Shown here piece by piece: positions 27,278 through 36,174 of a DNA stretch of 64,000 bases. Below the pieces are notes generated by a model that ran no database searches, was not told the origin of the DNA, and worked only from the letters and a program-made list of their open reading frames with translations. The first letter of the stretch is position 1. Each line of letters opens with the position of its first letter. Both the position numbers and the translations under genes were made by a program. The DNA is from Dysgonomonadaceae bacterium zrk40 (GTDB lineage Bacteria > Bacteroidota > Bacteroidia > Bacteroidales > Dysgonomonadaceae): positions 992,001 through 1,056,000 of the forward strand of contig CP070276.1 of assembly GCA_016916535.1 (NCBI GenBank), in the 5' to 3' direction.

Positions 27278-28420
27278 ATGAAAAATATCATTCATATATT
27301 AGCAATACTGGCCGGTATCACACTGTTCTGGTCCTGCCAGGAAGATGAGAAAGTGGTTCTTCAGCAACCGGAGAGCTTTGTGCTCAACACGCCGAAATAT
27401 GCTTCTGCCATCTATGACCTGAAGAATACCGAATCGATTGAGTTCACAACCTCTCAACCCGATTACGGCTTCACCGCTGCCGCCATCTATAGCGTGCAGG
27501 TAGCGTTGACCTCCGACTTTACAAATCCGGTGACGCTACCCGGCAGCTACACCACTGCAAAGTTTGCCATCAACGCAGCCGACCTTGCACTGGCACTTGT
27601 CGGGATGCATGGAGTGACCCTCGAAGAGGATTATCCCACCGATCCCCATCCCCTTTATGTGCGGCTGATCTCTAAGCTCAACGCAAAGAATGCTGGGGAG
27701 GTCTTCTCCAATGTGATCACCCTCCCACAGGTGAAGGGTTACTTTGCCCTCGACCCGATGGTGATGCCGGAAGAGATGTTTATCATCGGCAACGTGGCCG
27801 GCAACTGGAGCTGGGATGGTGCTACCGCGATGGTTCCCGTTTGGGGCTCTCCCGGCAAGTTCTGGGCGATGCAGTACCTGGGACAGACCGGTGACGGCGG
27901 CAATGCAGAGATCAAGTTCAATTTTGCCAAGGCATGGGATGGCAACGAGTTCGGCTACGGACAGGCAACAGTAAATGCCAATGGCACTGCTGATCCGGGA
28001 GCATCTGACTCCGGTGGCAACATCGGTATTGGCAATCCGGGATGGTACATCGTGGTGGTGACCACCGCCATCAATGGCCGTGACTATGAATTTGCCGTGG
28101 ACTTCTATCCGCCGCATCTACACCTGCAGGGAAATGTTGCTTCCGGCAACTGGGGCACCACCGATGAAGCATATCGCTTTACGGTTCCGGCCCTCTCGCT
28201 GGGTGCCGATGCAGCCTTTGTTTCACCACCCTTCACCAACACTGGTGAGATACGTGCCAGCATCCAGCTGCCCGGTCACGAGTGGTGGCACACCGAATTT
28301 ATCGTCTTAGACGGTGTATTCGCACCCCGCGGTGCAGGTGATGACCAGGAGCGTGTAACCGGCAATGCAGGTCAGAAGCTTCACATTAACTTCACCACCA
28401 ATACAGGTAAGGTTGAATAA
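27278..28420 (+). CDS. susE: SusE-like starch-binding surface lipoprotein
   Basis: 380 residues with signal peptide and lipid-attachment Cys20 (LFWSC). The N-terminal domain (about 25-150) is the SusE/F immunoglobulin-like module, and two beta-sandwich units follow. The first starts MFIIGNVAGNWSWDGATAMVPV (about 165 onward); the second starts LHLQGNVASGNWGTTDEA. The motif G-N-x-x-x-x-W at each unit start, with Trp-rich patches such as GHEWWHTEF, is as in starch-binding SusE/SusF modules. It would hold starch near the SusCD complex. A hairpin without a U-run separates it from the next gene. Confidence 0.82.
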   Translation: MKNIIHILAILAGITLFWSCQEDEKVVLQQPESFVLNTPKYASAIYDLKNTESIEFTTSQPDYGFTAAAIYSVQVALTSDFTNPVTLPGSYTTAKFAINAADLALALVGMHGVTLEEDYPTDPHPLYVRLISKLNAKNAGEVFSNVITLPQVKGYFALDPMVMPEEMFIIGNVAGNWSWDGATAMVPVWGSPGKFWAMQYLGQTGDGGNAEIKFNFAKAWDGNEFGYGQATVNANGTADPGASDSGGNIGIGNPGWYIVVVTTAINGRDYEFAVDFYPPHLHLQGNVASGNWGTTDEAYRFTVPALSLGADAAFVSPPFTNTGEIRASIQLPGHEWWHTEFIVLDGVFAPRGAGDDQERVTGNAGQKLHINFTTNTGKVE

Positions 28421-28432
28421 ACAGGCAGAACC

Positions 28433-28464
28433 GGAAAACCTCTTTCAACAGAGGGAGGTTTTCC
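28433..28464 (+). other. Intra-operon hairpin between the susE- and susF-like genes
   Basis: A perfect 10-bp stem, GGAAAACCTC (28433-28442) with GAGGTTTTCC (28455-28464), in the 62-bp gap. ATAAAAATA follows instead of a U-run, so it is more likely an mRNA stability or partial termination element than a full terminator. Confidence 0.55.
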
Positions 28465-28482
28465 ATAAAAATATTACACAAG

Positions 28483-29910
28483 ATGAATAAAATAAAATAC
28501 CTTTTTGCCACACTGCTTGCAATCACACTGTTGAATGCATGTGAGGATGTGTACGAACATGTGGCAGCCCCACCACAGGCCTATGAACAGGAAACGGAAC
28601 AGAGTGTAAGCGGCTTCAATTTTGCCCTGGGTGCTGGTGTATCTGCGCCGATTGTCTTCACTGAAGAGATGCTGGCAGATGAGACGCCACTGGAAGCCAT
28701 CAAGACAACTGCTACGCCCCAGCTTGCTGAGGGTGTGACAATGACCTTCATTCTGGAGGCATCCGATACAGAAGATTTCGCCCAGGTGGTGGAACTCACC
28801 TCTGTAAGTGACCAGAACAGTGCCTATGTTACGGCGGCCACGCTCAACGAAGCAGCCAAAAGCCTATACGGGAAAGCACCCGAAGCGAGAGACCTCTACC
28901 TGCGTGCAGCCTCTTTCATCAATGAGGGCAGCAGCACGGTAAGGGTTCCGGGCAATGTGGTACTGGGACCGGTGACCATTACCCCCGTGGGACCGGTGAT
29001 CGAGACCGAGTATTATCTGATTGGCGACATCAACGGATGGAACATCGAGAATCTGGACGCATTCAAATTCAACCACAGCGGCAATGATGTCTACGAAGAT
29101 CCCATCTTCACCATCCTGGTGAACAATGTGACAGGTTATTTCAAGATTGTACCCAAGTCGAGCAAAGATGCCGCCTCCTGGGATGGCGTACTCGGCAATC
29201 CTGTTGACGGTAACACTGCGCTGGAAGGGGATATCATCCTGGATGGAGCACAGGCGATGCGCGTCACTGAACCGGGATGGGTGAAAATCACCCTCAACAT
29301 GATGGAATACACCTACACCATCGAGATCATCGGTGAGATGAACCTGACACTCTATGTGCCCGGTGGTCACCAGGGATGGGATCCGGCAAACGCCCCCACC
29401 CTCTACAGCAGCAACTTCGACTTTAAATATAGCGGTTATGTTTACTTTGCCGATGGCAACACCGAGTTCAAGTTCACTTCACAACCAAACTGGGACGGAC
29501 CCAACTACGGTGATGGGGGCAATGGCACCCTCTCAGACGATGGCGGTGCCGGTAACCTGGTGGTGAGCGAAGCCGGTATGTACAAGATTGATGTAGACCT
29601 CACCGCGAACAGTTACACACTGACCAAAACGGAATGGGGACTTATTGGTGACGCTACTGATGGTAGTTGGGACAACTCCACACCGATGAGCTACGATCCT
29701 GTAACCGGTCTCTGGAGCGTGACCACAACCCTGAAAGATGGCACCTTCAAGTTCAGGGCCAACAACGCGTGGGACATCAACCTGGGAGGTGATCTGAACA
29801 ACCTCAGTTATGGTGGTGACAATATCCAAGCCACTGCCGGCACCTACACCATTACACTCGATCTCTCCGATCCGGAAGCTTTTAAGGCGACTGTGGTGAG
29901 TGCTGTATAA
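28483..29910 (+). CDS. susF: SusF-like starch-binding surface lipoprotein
   Basis: 475 residues, lipobox LLNAC (Cys20). After an N-terminal SusE/F-type module (about 25-165) there are three repeated carbohydrate-binding units: one starting YYLIGDINGWNIEN (about 180), one at LTLYVPGGHQGWDPANAP (about 288), and one at WGLIGDATDGSWDNSTPM (about 387). Each opens with a strand plus a Trp and later has F-K-F (EFKFTS, TFKFRAN), as in SusF. Three units, against two in the preceding SusE-like protein, parallels SusE and SusF of Bacteroides. A strong terminator follows. Confidence 0.84.
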   Translation: MNKIKYLFATLLAITLLNACEDVYEHVAAPPQAYEQETEQSVSGFNFALGAGVSAPIVFTEEMLADETPLEAIKTTATPQLAEGVTMTFILEASDTEDFAQVVELTSVSDQNSAYVTAATLNEAAKSLYGKAPEARDLYLRAASFINEGSSTVRVPGNVVLGPVTITPVGPVIETEYYLIGDINGWNIENLDAFKFNHSGNDVYEDPIFTILVNNVTGYFKIVPKSSKDAASWDGVLGNPVDGNTALEGDIILDGAQAMRVTEPGWVKITLNMMEYTYTIEIIGEMNLTLYVPGGHQGWDPANAPTLYSSNFDFKYSGYVYFADGNTEFKFTSQPNWDGPNYGDGGNGTLSDDGGAGNLVVSEAGMYKIDVDLTANSYTLTKTEWGLIGDATDGSWDNSTPMSYDPVTGLWSVTTTLKDGTFKFRANNAWDINLGGDLNNLSYGGDNIQATAGTYTITLDLSDPEAFKATVVSAV

Positions 29911-29916
29911 TATGCT

Positions 29917-29948
29917 AAAAAGCGCGGTCAGCCAACCGCGCTTTTTTT
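29917..29948 (+). terminator. Terminator after susF
   Basis: A 12-bp perfect stem (AAAAAGCGCGGT at 29917-29928, ACCGCGCTTTTT at 29935-29946) with a 6-nt loop and a long T run. It separates susCDEF from the glycoside hydrolase genes, so these are either read through at lower level or have their own promoter. Confidence 0.88.
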
Positions 29949-29972
29949 ATCTTTTTCAAATCATCAGACACA

Positions 29973-31004
29973 ATGAAAAGCTTTTACACCCTGATTCTCT
30001 CATCACTACTACTGCTCTCCTGCAGCCGTACCACCGAAGAGGTTAAAACCGATTCCACTTTCGCAAAAGGAGCCGATATCAGTTGGCTTCCACAAATGGA
30101 GGCGAGTGGTTACATCTTCCGCAACGACAAAGGAGAAGCGGAGGATTGTTTTAAGATCTTGAAAGATCACGGCATCAACGCCATCCGCCTACGCACCTGG
30201 GTCAACCCTTCAGACGATCCGCACAGCGGCCACTGCAGCACCGAAGAGACGGTTGAGATGGCCAAGCGTGCAAAGGAATGGGGCATGCGGGTGATGATCA
30301 ACTTCCACTACAGCGACAGCTGGGCCGATCCGGGAAAACAACACAAGCCAAAAGCCTGGGAGGGGATGACGTTCGATGAACTGAAAAATACCCTTTATGA
30401 TTACACGCAGGGTGTGATGAACGCCCTGAAGGAAGCGGGTGTGAGCCCGGAATGGGTGCAAATTGGCAACGAGATTCCCTCCGGTATGATCCACCCTGAA
30501 GGTCATACCGACAACTGGCCACAGCTGGTGCAGCTGATCAACCGGGGCTACGACGCCGTCAAGGAGGTGAGTCCCACCAGCAAGGTGATCCTGCACGTGG
30601 ACCAGGGCAACAACAACGATCGTTTCCGCTGGTGGTTCGACAATGCCACCCAACTGGGTGCAAAGTATGATGTGATTGGCATGTCATTCTATCCCTACTG
30701 GTTGGAAAGTAAGCCCGATTACAGCGAGGTGATCGATGACCTTGGAAACAACCTGCAGGACATGACCTCCCGCTACGGCAAGGAGGTGATGGTAGTGGAA
30801 GTAGGGGGTGTTGACGTGCTGCCTGACAACACCTATGAGATGCTGCGCGCGGTGATCAACAAAGTGAAACAAGTCCCTTCTGAAAAGGGCCTCGGCGTCT
30901 TTTACTGGGAACCGCAGGGTGCTCGTACCTGGAGCCATTATGCACTGAGTGCCTGGGGTGATGACGGACGTCCCACCAAAGCGATGGATGCTTTCATCAA
31001 TTGA
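29973..31004 (+). CDS. GH53 arabinogalactan endo-beta-1,4-galactanase, lipoprotein
   Basis: 343 residues, lipid-attachment Cys17 (LLLSC), so probably membrane-anchored and possibly surface exposed. The GH53 (beta/alpha)8 fold is clear: FAKGADISWLPQMEASG, INAIRLRTWVNP, MINFHYSDSWADPGKQHKP, acid/base Glu167 in VQIGNEIPSG, and nucleophile Glu276 in VVEVGG. GH53 enzymes cut beta-1,4-galactan, the side chain of pectic rhamnogalacturonan I. This does not fit a pure starch locus. It follows the susF terminator by 25 bp; no clear own promoter is visible apart from TATCTTTT at the terminator's end. Confidence 0.92.
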   Translation: MKSFYTLILSSLLLLSCSRTTEEVKTDSTFAKGADISWLPQMEASGYIFRNDKGEAEDCFKILKDHGINAIRLRTWVNPSDDPHSGHCSTEETVEMAKRAKEWGMRVMINFHYSDSWADPGKQHKPKAWEGMTFDELKNTLYDYTQGVMNALKEAGVSPEWVQIGNEIPSGMIHPEGHTDNWPQLVQLINRGYDAVKEVSPTSKVILHVDQGNNNDRFRWWFDNATQLGAKYDVIGMSFYPYWLESKPDYSEVIDDLGNNLQDMTSRYGKEVMVVEVGGVDVLPDNTYEMLRAVINKVKQVPSEKGLGVFYWEPQGARTWSHYALSAWGDDGRPTKAMDAFIN

Positions 31005-31142
31005 ACGCCTGTCCTTTCCGGTCGCGATACAAAAAACCGAAAGGAGCACTCAACTGTTATATCTAAAAGAACAAACATAAATATGAAACGAGCATGATAA
31101 TTATTATCGCCCCGGTAAATGATTAAAGCGAGTTCCATATGA

Positions 31143-31150
31143 TACCTTTG
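31143..31150 (+). promoter_or_regulatory. -7 element upstream of the SusA-like gene
   Basis: TACCTTTG fits TAnnTTTG and lies 20 bp before the ATG at 31171, in a 166-bp gap. The two downstream GH13 genes may thus be separately expressed. Confidence 0.45.
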
Positions 31151-31170
31151 AAAATAAAAGTTTTAATCAT

Positions 31171-33003
31171 ATGAAAAAACATATCCTTCTTATTGTACTA
31201 TTCTCTGTGTCGATCTTCATGGTACGCGGTGAGACACCCCGCGTGGAACCCTCCTTCTGGTGGAGCGGCATGGCGGAAACCGATCTGCAACTGATGGTGA
31301 GCGGTGACAACATCGCCGACTACGTTCCTGAAGTCACTTCAAAACATGTCACCATCAGGGAAGTGGTGACGTTGCAGAACCGTAATTACCTGCTGATTTA
31401 CCTCGATCTCACCGAAGCTGTTCCGGAGACCTTCGACCTGGTCTTCACCAACGGCAAGAAAAAGATCAACGTACCCTATGAGCTGAAGGAACGCAACCCG
31501 GAACGGTTGTCGATCGAGAGCTTTGGCCCGTCGGATGTGCTCTACCTGATCATGCCCGACCGCTTTGCCAACGGCGATCCCACGAACGACCAGATACCGA
31601 TGCGCACCGAATATAAGGTGGATCGCAACAATCCCAACGCCCGCCATGGCGGCGATCTCAAGGGGATCTCCGACCGCCTGGGATACCTCTACGACCTGGG
31701 AGTCACCGCCATCTGGCTCAACCCGGTGCTGGAGAATGACATGGAGGGTGGCTCCTACCACGGTTACGCCACCACCGACTACTACCGGGTGGATCCCCGC
31801 TTCGGTAGCAACGAGGAATACCGTCAGCTGATCAGCAACGCCCATGAGAAAGGGATGAAGGTGGTGATGGACATGATCTTCAACCATTGCGGCAGCGACC
31901 ACCCCTGGCTGACAGAGGTGCCCTCACCCGACTGGTTCAACAACCTGGAGGAGTATGTGCAAACCTCTCATATGAAAGAGATGTACTTCGACCCCTATGC
32001 ATCGGAGTATGACAAGAGCAAGATGGTGGATGGTTGGTTCGTACCCACCATGCCCGACCTGAACCAACGTAACCGCCATGTGGCGAAGTACCTTATCCAG
32101 AACAGCATCTGGTGGATCGAGTACTCCGGTGTGGATGGCATCCGACAGGATACCTATCCCTATGCCGACTATGAGATGATGGTCGACTGGCTCATGGCGG
32201 TGGAAAAGGAGTACCCCGACTACAACATCGTGGCGGAGGCATGGCTCAATAACCCCATTGGCACCGCTTTCTGGCAGGGCAACAGTCCCCTCAACCCCAA
32301 CAACACCCATCTCAAATCGGTGATGGACTTCCGCTTCATGGGGCTATCGCACAGTGCTTTCTTCGAAGAGACCACCGAGTGGAACGGGGGACTGCACGGC
32401 ATCTACGACCACATGACCTACGACTTTATCTATCCCGATATCTACAACGTGTTGCGCTTCCTCGACAACCACGACACCGACCGTTTCCTGAAGGAGTACC
32501 CGCAGGAGCTCTCCGGTTGGAAACAGGCGGTCACCTTCCTGCTCACCATGCCCGGCACACCGCAAATCTACTACGGCACGGAACTGTTGATGCATGGCAA
32601 CAAAAGCAGGCATGATGGTTATGTCCGGCTTGATGTGCCCGGTGGTTGGCCCGGTGATGAAGTGGATCACTTCACCCGTACGGGACGCGATGCAATTCAG
32701 AACGAGGCGTTCGACTACCTCAGCAAGTTGCTCCACTGGCGGCAGGACAATGAGGTGATCGCCCGTGGTGGCATGAAACATTACGTGCTGCAGAAGGGGG
32801 TCTACCTCTACGAGCGCTTCCTGGGTGATGACAAAGTACTCGTTTTCATGAACGGAACATCGGGCGAAGTGACAGTAAACCTTGACCGTTATGCAGAGTC
32901 TATACAAGGGATGAGCAGTGCCAGGGATTTTCTTTCGGGCAAAACCATCACCCTGGGTGAGACGCTGACGCTTTCTCCCAAGGAGGTACTGTTGCTGCAA
33001 TAA
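31171..33003 (+). CDS. susA: SusA-like neopullulanase/cyclomaltodextrinase (GH13)
   Basis: A 610-residue periplasmic alpha-amylase family enzyme. The signal peptide ends around residue 20 without a lipobox. An N-terminal beta domain (about 22-115, beginning PRVEPSFWWSGM) as in cyclomaltodextrinases precedes the (beta/alpha)8 barrel (LYLIMPDRFANGDP, VVMDMIFNHCG). Catalytic residues: Asp327 in GIRQDTYPY, Glu356 in VAEAWL, Asp435 in LDNHDTDR. The C-terminal beta domain ends at a typical PKEVLLLQ. Length and the Gln before the nucleophile Asp match SusA, which breaks imported maltooligosaccharides in the periplasm. The next gene starts 39 bp later. Confidence 0.9.
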   Translation: MKKHILLIVLFSVSIFMVRGETPRVEPSFWWSGMAETDLQLMVSGDNIADYVPEVTSKHVTIREVVTLQNRNYLLIYLDLTEAVPETFDLVFTNGKKKINVPYELKERNPERLSIESFGPSDVLYLIMPDRFANGDPTNDQIPMRTEYKVDRNNPNARHGGDLKGISDRLGYLYDLGVTAIWLNPVLENDMEGGSYHGYATTDYYRVDPRFGSNEEYRQLISNAHEKGMKVVMDMIFNHCGSDHPWLTEVPSPDWFNNLEEYVQTSHMKEMYFDPYASEYDKSKMVDGWFVPTMPDLNQRNRHVAKYLIQNSIWWIEYSGVDGIRQDTYPYADYEMMVDWLMAVEKEYPDYNIVAEAWLNNPIGTAFWQGNSPLNPNNTHLKSVMDFRFMGLSHSAFFEETTEWNGGLHGIYDHMTYDFIYPDIYNVLRFLDNHDTDRFLKEYPQELSGWKQAVTFLLTMPGTPQIYYGTELLMHGNKSRHDGYVRLDVPGGWPGDEVDHFTRTGRDAIQNEAFDYLSKLLHWRQDNEVIARGGMKHYVLQKGVYLYERFLGDDKVLVFMNGTSGEVTVNLDRYAESIQGMSSARDFLSGKTITLGETLTLSPKEVLLLQ

Positions 33004-33042
33004 GCAACGATGATTGCATAATACATAACAAACCATTTTCAA

Positions 33043-35445
33043 ATGAAATATCCAGCTAAAAGCTTTTTCTATCTGTTGTTGCTCCTCTTCGCCCTCTCCT
33101 GCGGTGAGGATCCGGTGGTGACGCCGGAACCCCAACCGGAACCGGAGCCGGAACAACCGGGTCCCGAGGAACCTGCTCCATTATCTGACTGGTTCTCCTG
33201 GGAACCTGCTGCCGCCGATGCCGACAAGGAGTTGACCATACGATTCAAAGCTCCCAACAAAGAATCGGGATTATTCAACTACACCGGTGAGGTCTATGCC
33301 CATATTGGTGTGGTGAGTGAGGGCACCTGGAAGTATGTGCCGGCAGAATGGAAAGAGAACATTGCGAAATGCAGGATGCAGAAGATAGAGGGCGAGGCAA
33401 ATGCATGGGAGCTCAAGCTCACCCCCACCATCCGCGAATGGTTTGGCTCCGGCGAGACACCGGTCAACAAGATCGGTATTGTGGTCAGAAGTGCCGATAG
33501 CGAAAAGAAAGGCAACAAGGATGGCAATGATTTCTTTATTGAAAACATCACCGACAGCAAGTACAAGCCATTTCAGCCGGGAGCGGTGAAGAGTGGCACC
33601 ATGACCGCCGGGCTGCAACATGGCATCAACATCGTTGACAACAGCACCGTGACACTGATGCTCTATGACAAGGACAAGTATGGCGCACGGAAGGATTTCG
33701 CCCATGTGGTGGGCGACTTCAACAACTGGACGCTGAGCAACGACGAGCAGTCGCAGATGTTCCGCGACGATGCTGCCGGCTGCTGGTGGATTACCCTCAC
33801 GGGGCTTGACCCCGCGAAAGAGTATGCCTTCCAGTATTACCTGGGCAACACGGGGCAGGATGCCATCCGCGTGGCCGACCCCTATGCCCGTAAGGTACTG
33901 GATCCAAACAACGACACATATATCTCTGCCTCCACCTATCCGGAGAACATGACTTACCCGGAGGGAGCCATAGGGATCGTTTCTGTTTTCAGGATTCAAC
34001 AAGAAACATTTAACTGGCAGGTACCCCAATTCGAGAGACCGTCACGAGACAACCTGGTGATCTATGAGATGCTGCTGCGTGATTTCACGGAAAGTAGTGA
34101 TATCAATGGAGCGATGGCGAAGCTGGATTACCTGCAGTCGCTCGGCGTGAATGCCATTGAGCTGATGCCGGTGCAGGAGTTCGACGGCAACGACAGCTGG
34201 GGCTACAACCCCGCCTTCTTCTTTGCCATGGACAAGGCTTACGGCACCGACAGGATGTACAAGGAGTTTATCGATGAGTGTCACAGCAGAGGTATCGCAG
34301 TGATCCTCGACGTGGTCTACAACCACGCCACAGGCGCCAACCCTTTTGCCAGGATGTGGTGGGATGCGAATCATAAGAATCCTGGAACGGGTCAAATAGA
34401 ACCTACTACTGCGCCTAATAATCCCTATTTTAACGCAGATGCACCGCACCCCTACAGCGTCTTCCATGACTTCAACCATGAGTCTGACCTGGTGCGTACC
34501 TTCGTGAAGCGCAACCTGCAGTTCCTGCTGGAGGAGTACAACATCGACGGCTTCCGGTTCGACCTCACCAAGGGATTTACCCAACGTTCTTCAACCGAGT
34601 CAACCGCAAGCAATTATGATGCTTCCCGCATTGCGATCCTAAAAGATTACAACCAAGCCATCAAGGCGGTCGATCCGGAGGCCTGGGTGATCCTGGAGCA
34701 TTTTGCCGACGACAGGGAGGAGACCGAGCTCTCTAACGATGGCATGATGGTGTGGCGCAATCGCAATCACGTCTACTCACAGGCTGCAATGGGCTGGAAG
34801 AGTGAATCAGATTTCAGGGGAGTCTATAACCACACATCGGCGCGCCCCGTAAACAGCCTGGTAAGCTACATGGAGAGCCACGACGAAGAACGGGCCGCCT
34901 ACAAACAGGCACAGTACGGCAACGGGATCCTGAAGACAAGCCTCGATGCACAGATGTCACAACTGGGCGTCAATGCCGCCTTCTTCTTCACCGTACCGGG
35001 ACCGAAAATGGTGTGGCAGTTCGGAGAGATGGGATATGATGTATCGATTGATGAAAATGGCCGTACCGGTCGCAAACCGTTGAGGTGGGAATACCTGACG
35101 GTGACTGAGCGAAAGGAGCTGCATGACACCTATGCAACACTTATCGGGCTAAGGCGCGATCATCCCGAGCTGTTTAACTCCACCGCTACGCTCAATTGGC
35201 AGGTGACTGACACCTTCTGGGAGCAGGGCCGTTTCCTTACCCTTTCCTCGTTTGGAAACAGCAAGCAAATCGTTGTTGTGGGCAACTTCACCAATGAATC
35301 GATCAATGCGGCGACAACCTTTCCGCAACTGGGAGACTGGTACAATTATCTCAACCCGACGGAGGTGACCACAGTTCACTCAAAACCCATGACGATCTCC
35401 GTGCCGGCCAACAGTTTCCGGATCTTCAGTAATTTTCCGGAATAG
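33043..35445 (+). CDS. Large GH13 alpha-amylase/pullulanase-type lipoprotein
   Basis: 800 residues. Lipobox ALSC (Cys20) is followed by a Pro/Glu-rich surface linker (about 25-46). A beta-sandwich module comes next (WEPAAADADKELTIRF, about 50-170), then a CBM48-like module (FAHVVGDFNNWTLS, about 225 on), then the catalytic barrel from about 340 (VIYEMLLRDFTES). Catalytic residues: Asp507 in FRFDLTKGF, Glu552 in VILEHFADD, Asp614 in MESHDEERAAY. The arrangement of CBM48 plus a barrel with YNPAFFFAMDKAYGT is that of glycogen-debranching and pullulanase relatives, not of the SusG amylase. It is probably the surface enzyme that opens starch for SusC import. Debranching versus endo-amylase action cannot be settled here. 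Confidence 0.88.
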   Translation: MKYPAKSFFYLLLLLFALSCGEDPVVTPEPQPEPEPEQPGPEEPAPLSDWFSWEPAAADADKELTIRFKAPNKESGLFNYTGEVYAHIGVVSEGTWKYVPAEWKENIAKCRMQKIEGEANAWELKLTPTIREWFGSGETPVNKIGIVVRSADSEKKGNKDGNDFFIENITDSKYKPFQPGAVKSGTMTAGLQHGINIVDNSTVTLMLYDKDKYGARKDFAHVVGDFNNWTLSNDEQSQMFRDDAAGCWWITLTGLDPAKEYAFQYYLGNTGQDAIRVADPYARKVLDPNNDTYISASTYPENMTYPEGAIGIVSVFRIQQETFNWQVPQFERPSRDNLVIYEMLLRDFTESSDINGAMAKLDYLQSLGVNAIELMPVQEFDGNDSWGYNPAFFFAMDKAYGTDRMYKEFIDECHSRGIAVILDVVYNHATGANPFARMWWDANHKNPGTGQIEPTTAPNNPYFNADAPHPYSVFHDFNHESDLVRTFVKRNLQFLLEEYNIDGFRFDLTKGFTQRSSTESTASNYDASRIAILKDYNQAIKAVDPEAWVILEHFADDREETELSNDGMMVWRNRNHVYSQAAMGWKSESDFRGVYNHTSARPVNSLVSYMESHDEERAAYKQAQYGNGILKTSLDAQMSQLGVNAAFFFTVPGPKMVWQFGEMGYDVSIDENGRTGRKPLRWEYLTVTERKELHDTYATLIGLRRDHPELFNSTATLNWQVTDTFWEQGRFLTLSSFGNSKQIVVVGNFTNESINAATTFPQLGDWYNYLNPTEVTTVHSKPMTISVPANSFRIFSNFPE

Positions 35446-35473
35446 AGTTTCGACTGTTTCTATTGAACGTTTG

Positions 35474-35513
35474 AAAAGAGGGAGTAACCGACTCGGTCAC
35501 TCCCTCTTTTTTT
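35474..35513 (+). terminator. Terminator after the GH13 lipoprotein gene
   Basis: A 12-bp stem (AAAAGAGGGAGT at 35474-35485, ACTCCCTCTTTT at 35499-35510) with a 13-nt loop and a T run, 29 bp after the stop. Confidence 0.85.
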
Positions 35514-35592
35514 CGGATAAAAAGCGGATAGAATAAACATATTCCATCATTCCGGTGTTTAGAGTGGTAATCACAGTAACGACAACATCAAA

Positions 35593-36099
35593 ATGAAATC
35601 TATCGCAATTATTTACGGTTCCAGCACCGAGAACACCAAAAGAGCCGCTGAGAAGATCGCGGAAGTGATGGCAGCATACAGCCCCACCCTGGTCGATATC
35701 TACGACGGGGACGAACAACCCTTCCTCACACACGATGTGCTGATCATGGGGGTCTCCACCTGGGGAGTACAGGATTTGCAAGACGACTGGAACGACTTTT
35801 ACCCGAAGCTGGAGAAGCTGGACCTCTCCGGTAAGACCGTGGCCATTTTTGGCATGGGCGATGCCTCCATCTACCCAAGTTCATTCGTGGATGCCATCGG
35901 CATCCTCTATGAGATCGTGAAAGAAAAAGGAGCAACTGTCGTGGGACAGGTATCCCCCGAAGGGTATGACTTCGAATATTCACGTGCGTTGGTGGACGAC
36001 ATGTTCGTGGGGCTTCCGCTCGACGATGACACCGAACCTGAGCTAACTGATGAACGAATTGCAGCCTGGGTGGAACAACTGAATCCCTATCTGCAATAA
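35593..36099 (+). CDS. Flavodoxin
   Basis: A 168-residue long-chain flavodoxin, a soluble FMN electron carrier. The FMN phosphate loop IIYGSSTENTKRAAEKIAE is at the N-terminus. The aromatic loop STWGVQDLQDDWNDFYPKLEKLDLSGKTVAIFGMGD is characteristic, as is the VDAIGILYEIVKEKGATVVGQ region of long-chain members. It is a single gene between two terminators and lies in the middle of the starch locus, although no redox function there is obvious; chance placement is possible. Partners such as pyruvate:flavodoxin oxidoreductase are not in the window. Confidence 0.93.
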   Translation: MKSIAIIYGSSTENTKRAAEKIAEVMAAYSPTLVDIYDGDEQPFLTHDVLIMGVSTWGVQDLQDDWNDFYPKLEKLDLSGKTVAIFGMGDASIYPSSFVDAIGILYEIVKEKGATVVGQVSPEGYDFEYSRALVDDMFVGLPLDDDTEPELTDERIAAWVEQLNPYLQ

Positions 36100-36106
36100 A
36101 CTGCAT

Positions 36107-36143
36107 AAAAAAATCCCGGTCAATAGTTGCCCGGGATTTTTTT
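36107..36143. terminator. Bidirectional terminator between flavodoxin and GH13 genes
   Basis: AAAAAAATCCCGG (36107-36119) pairs with CCGGGATTTTTTT (36131-36143). A-rich on one side and T-rich on the other, it can end transcription from both convergent genes. Confidence 0.85.
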
Positions 36144-36174
36144 ATACCTGATTGCGATGTTATAGGCTACAGGA

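Noticed and set aside
31010-31043. Imperfect inverted repeat TCCTTTCCGGT / ACCGAAAGGA after the GH53 gene
   Set aside because: It has a bulge and no U-run, so I cannot support a terminator.
31084-31095. TGAAACGAGCAT considered as a third LacI operator before the SusA-like gene
   Set aside because: The arms around the central CG do not pair, and its distance to the -7 element (about 53 bp) differs from the other two sites.
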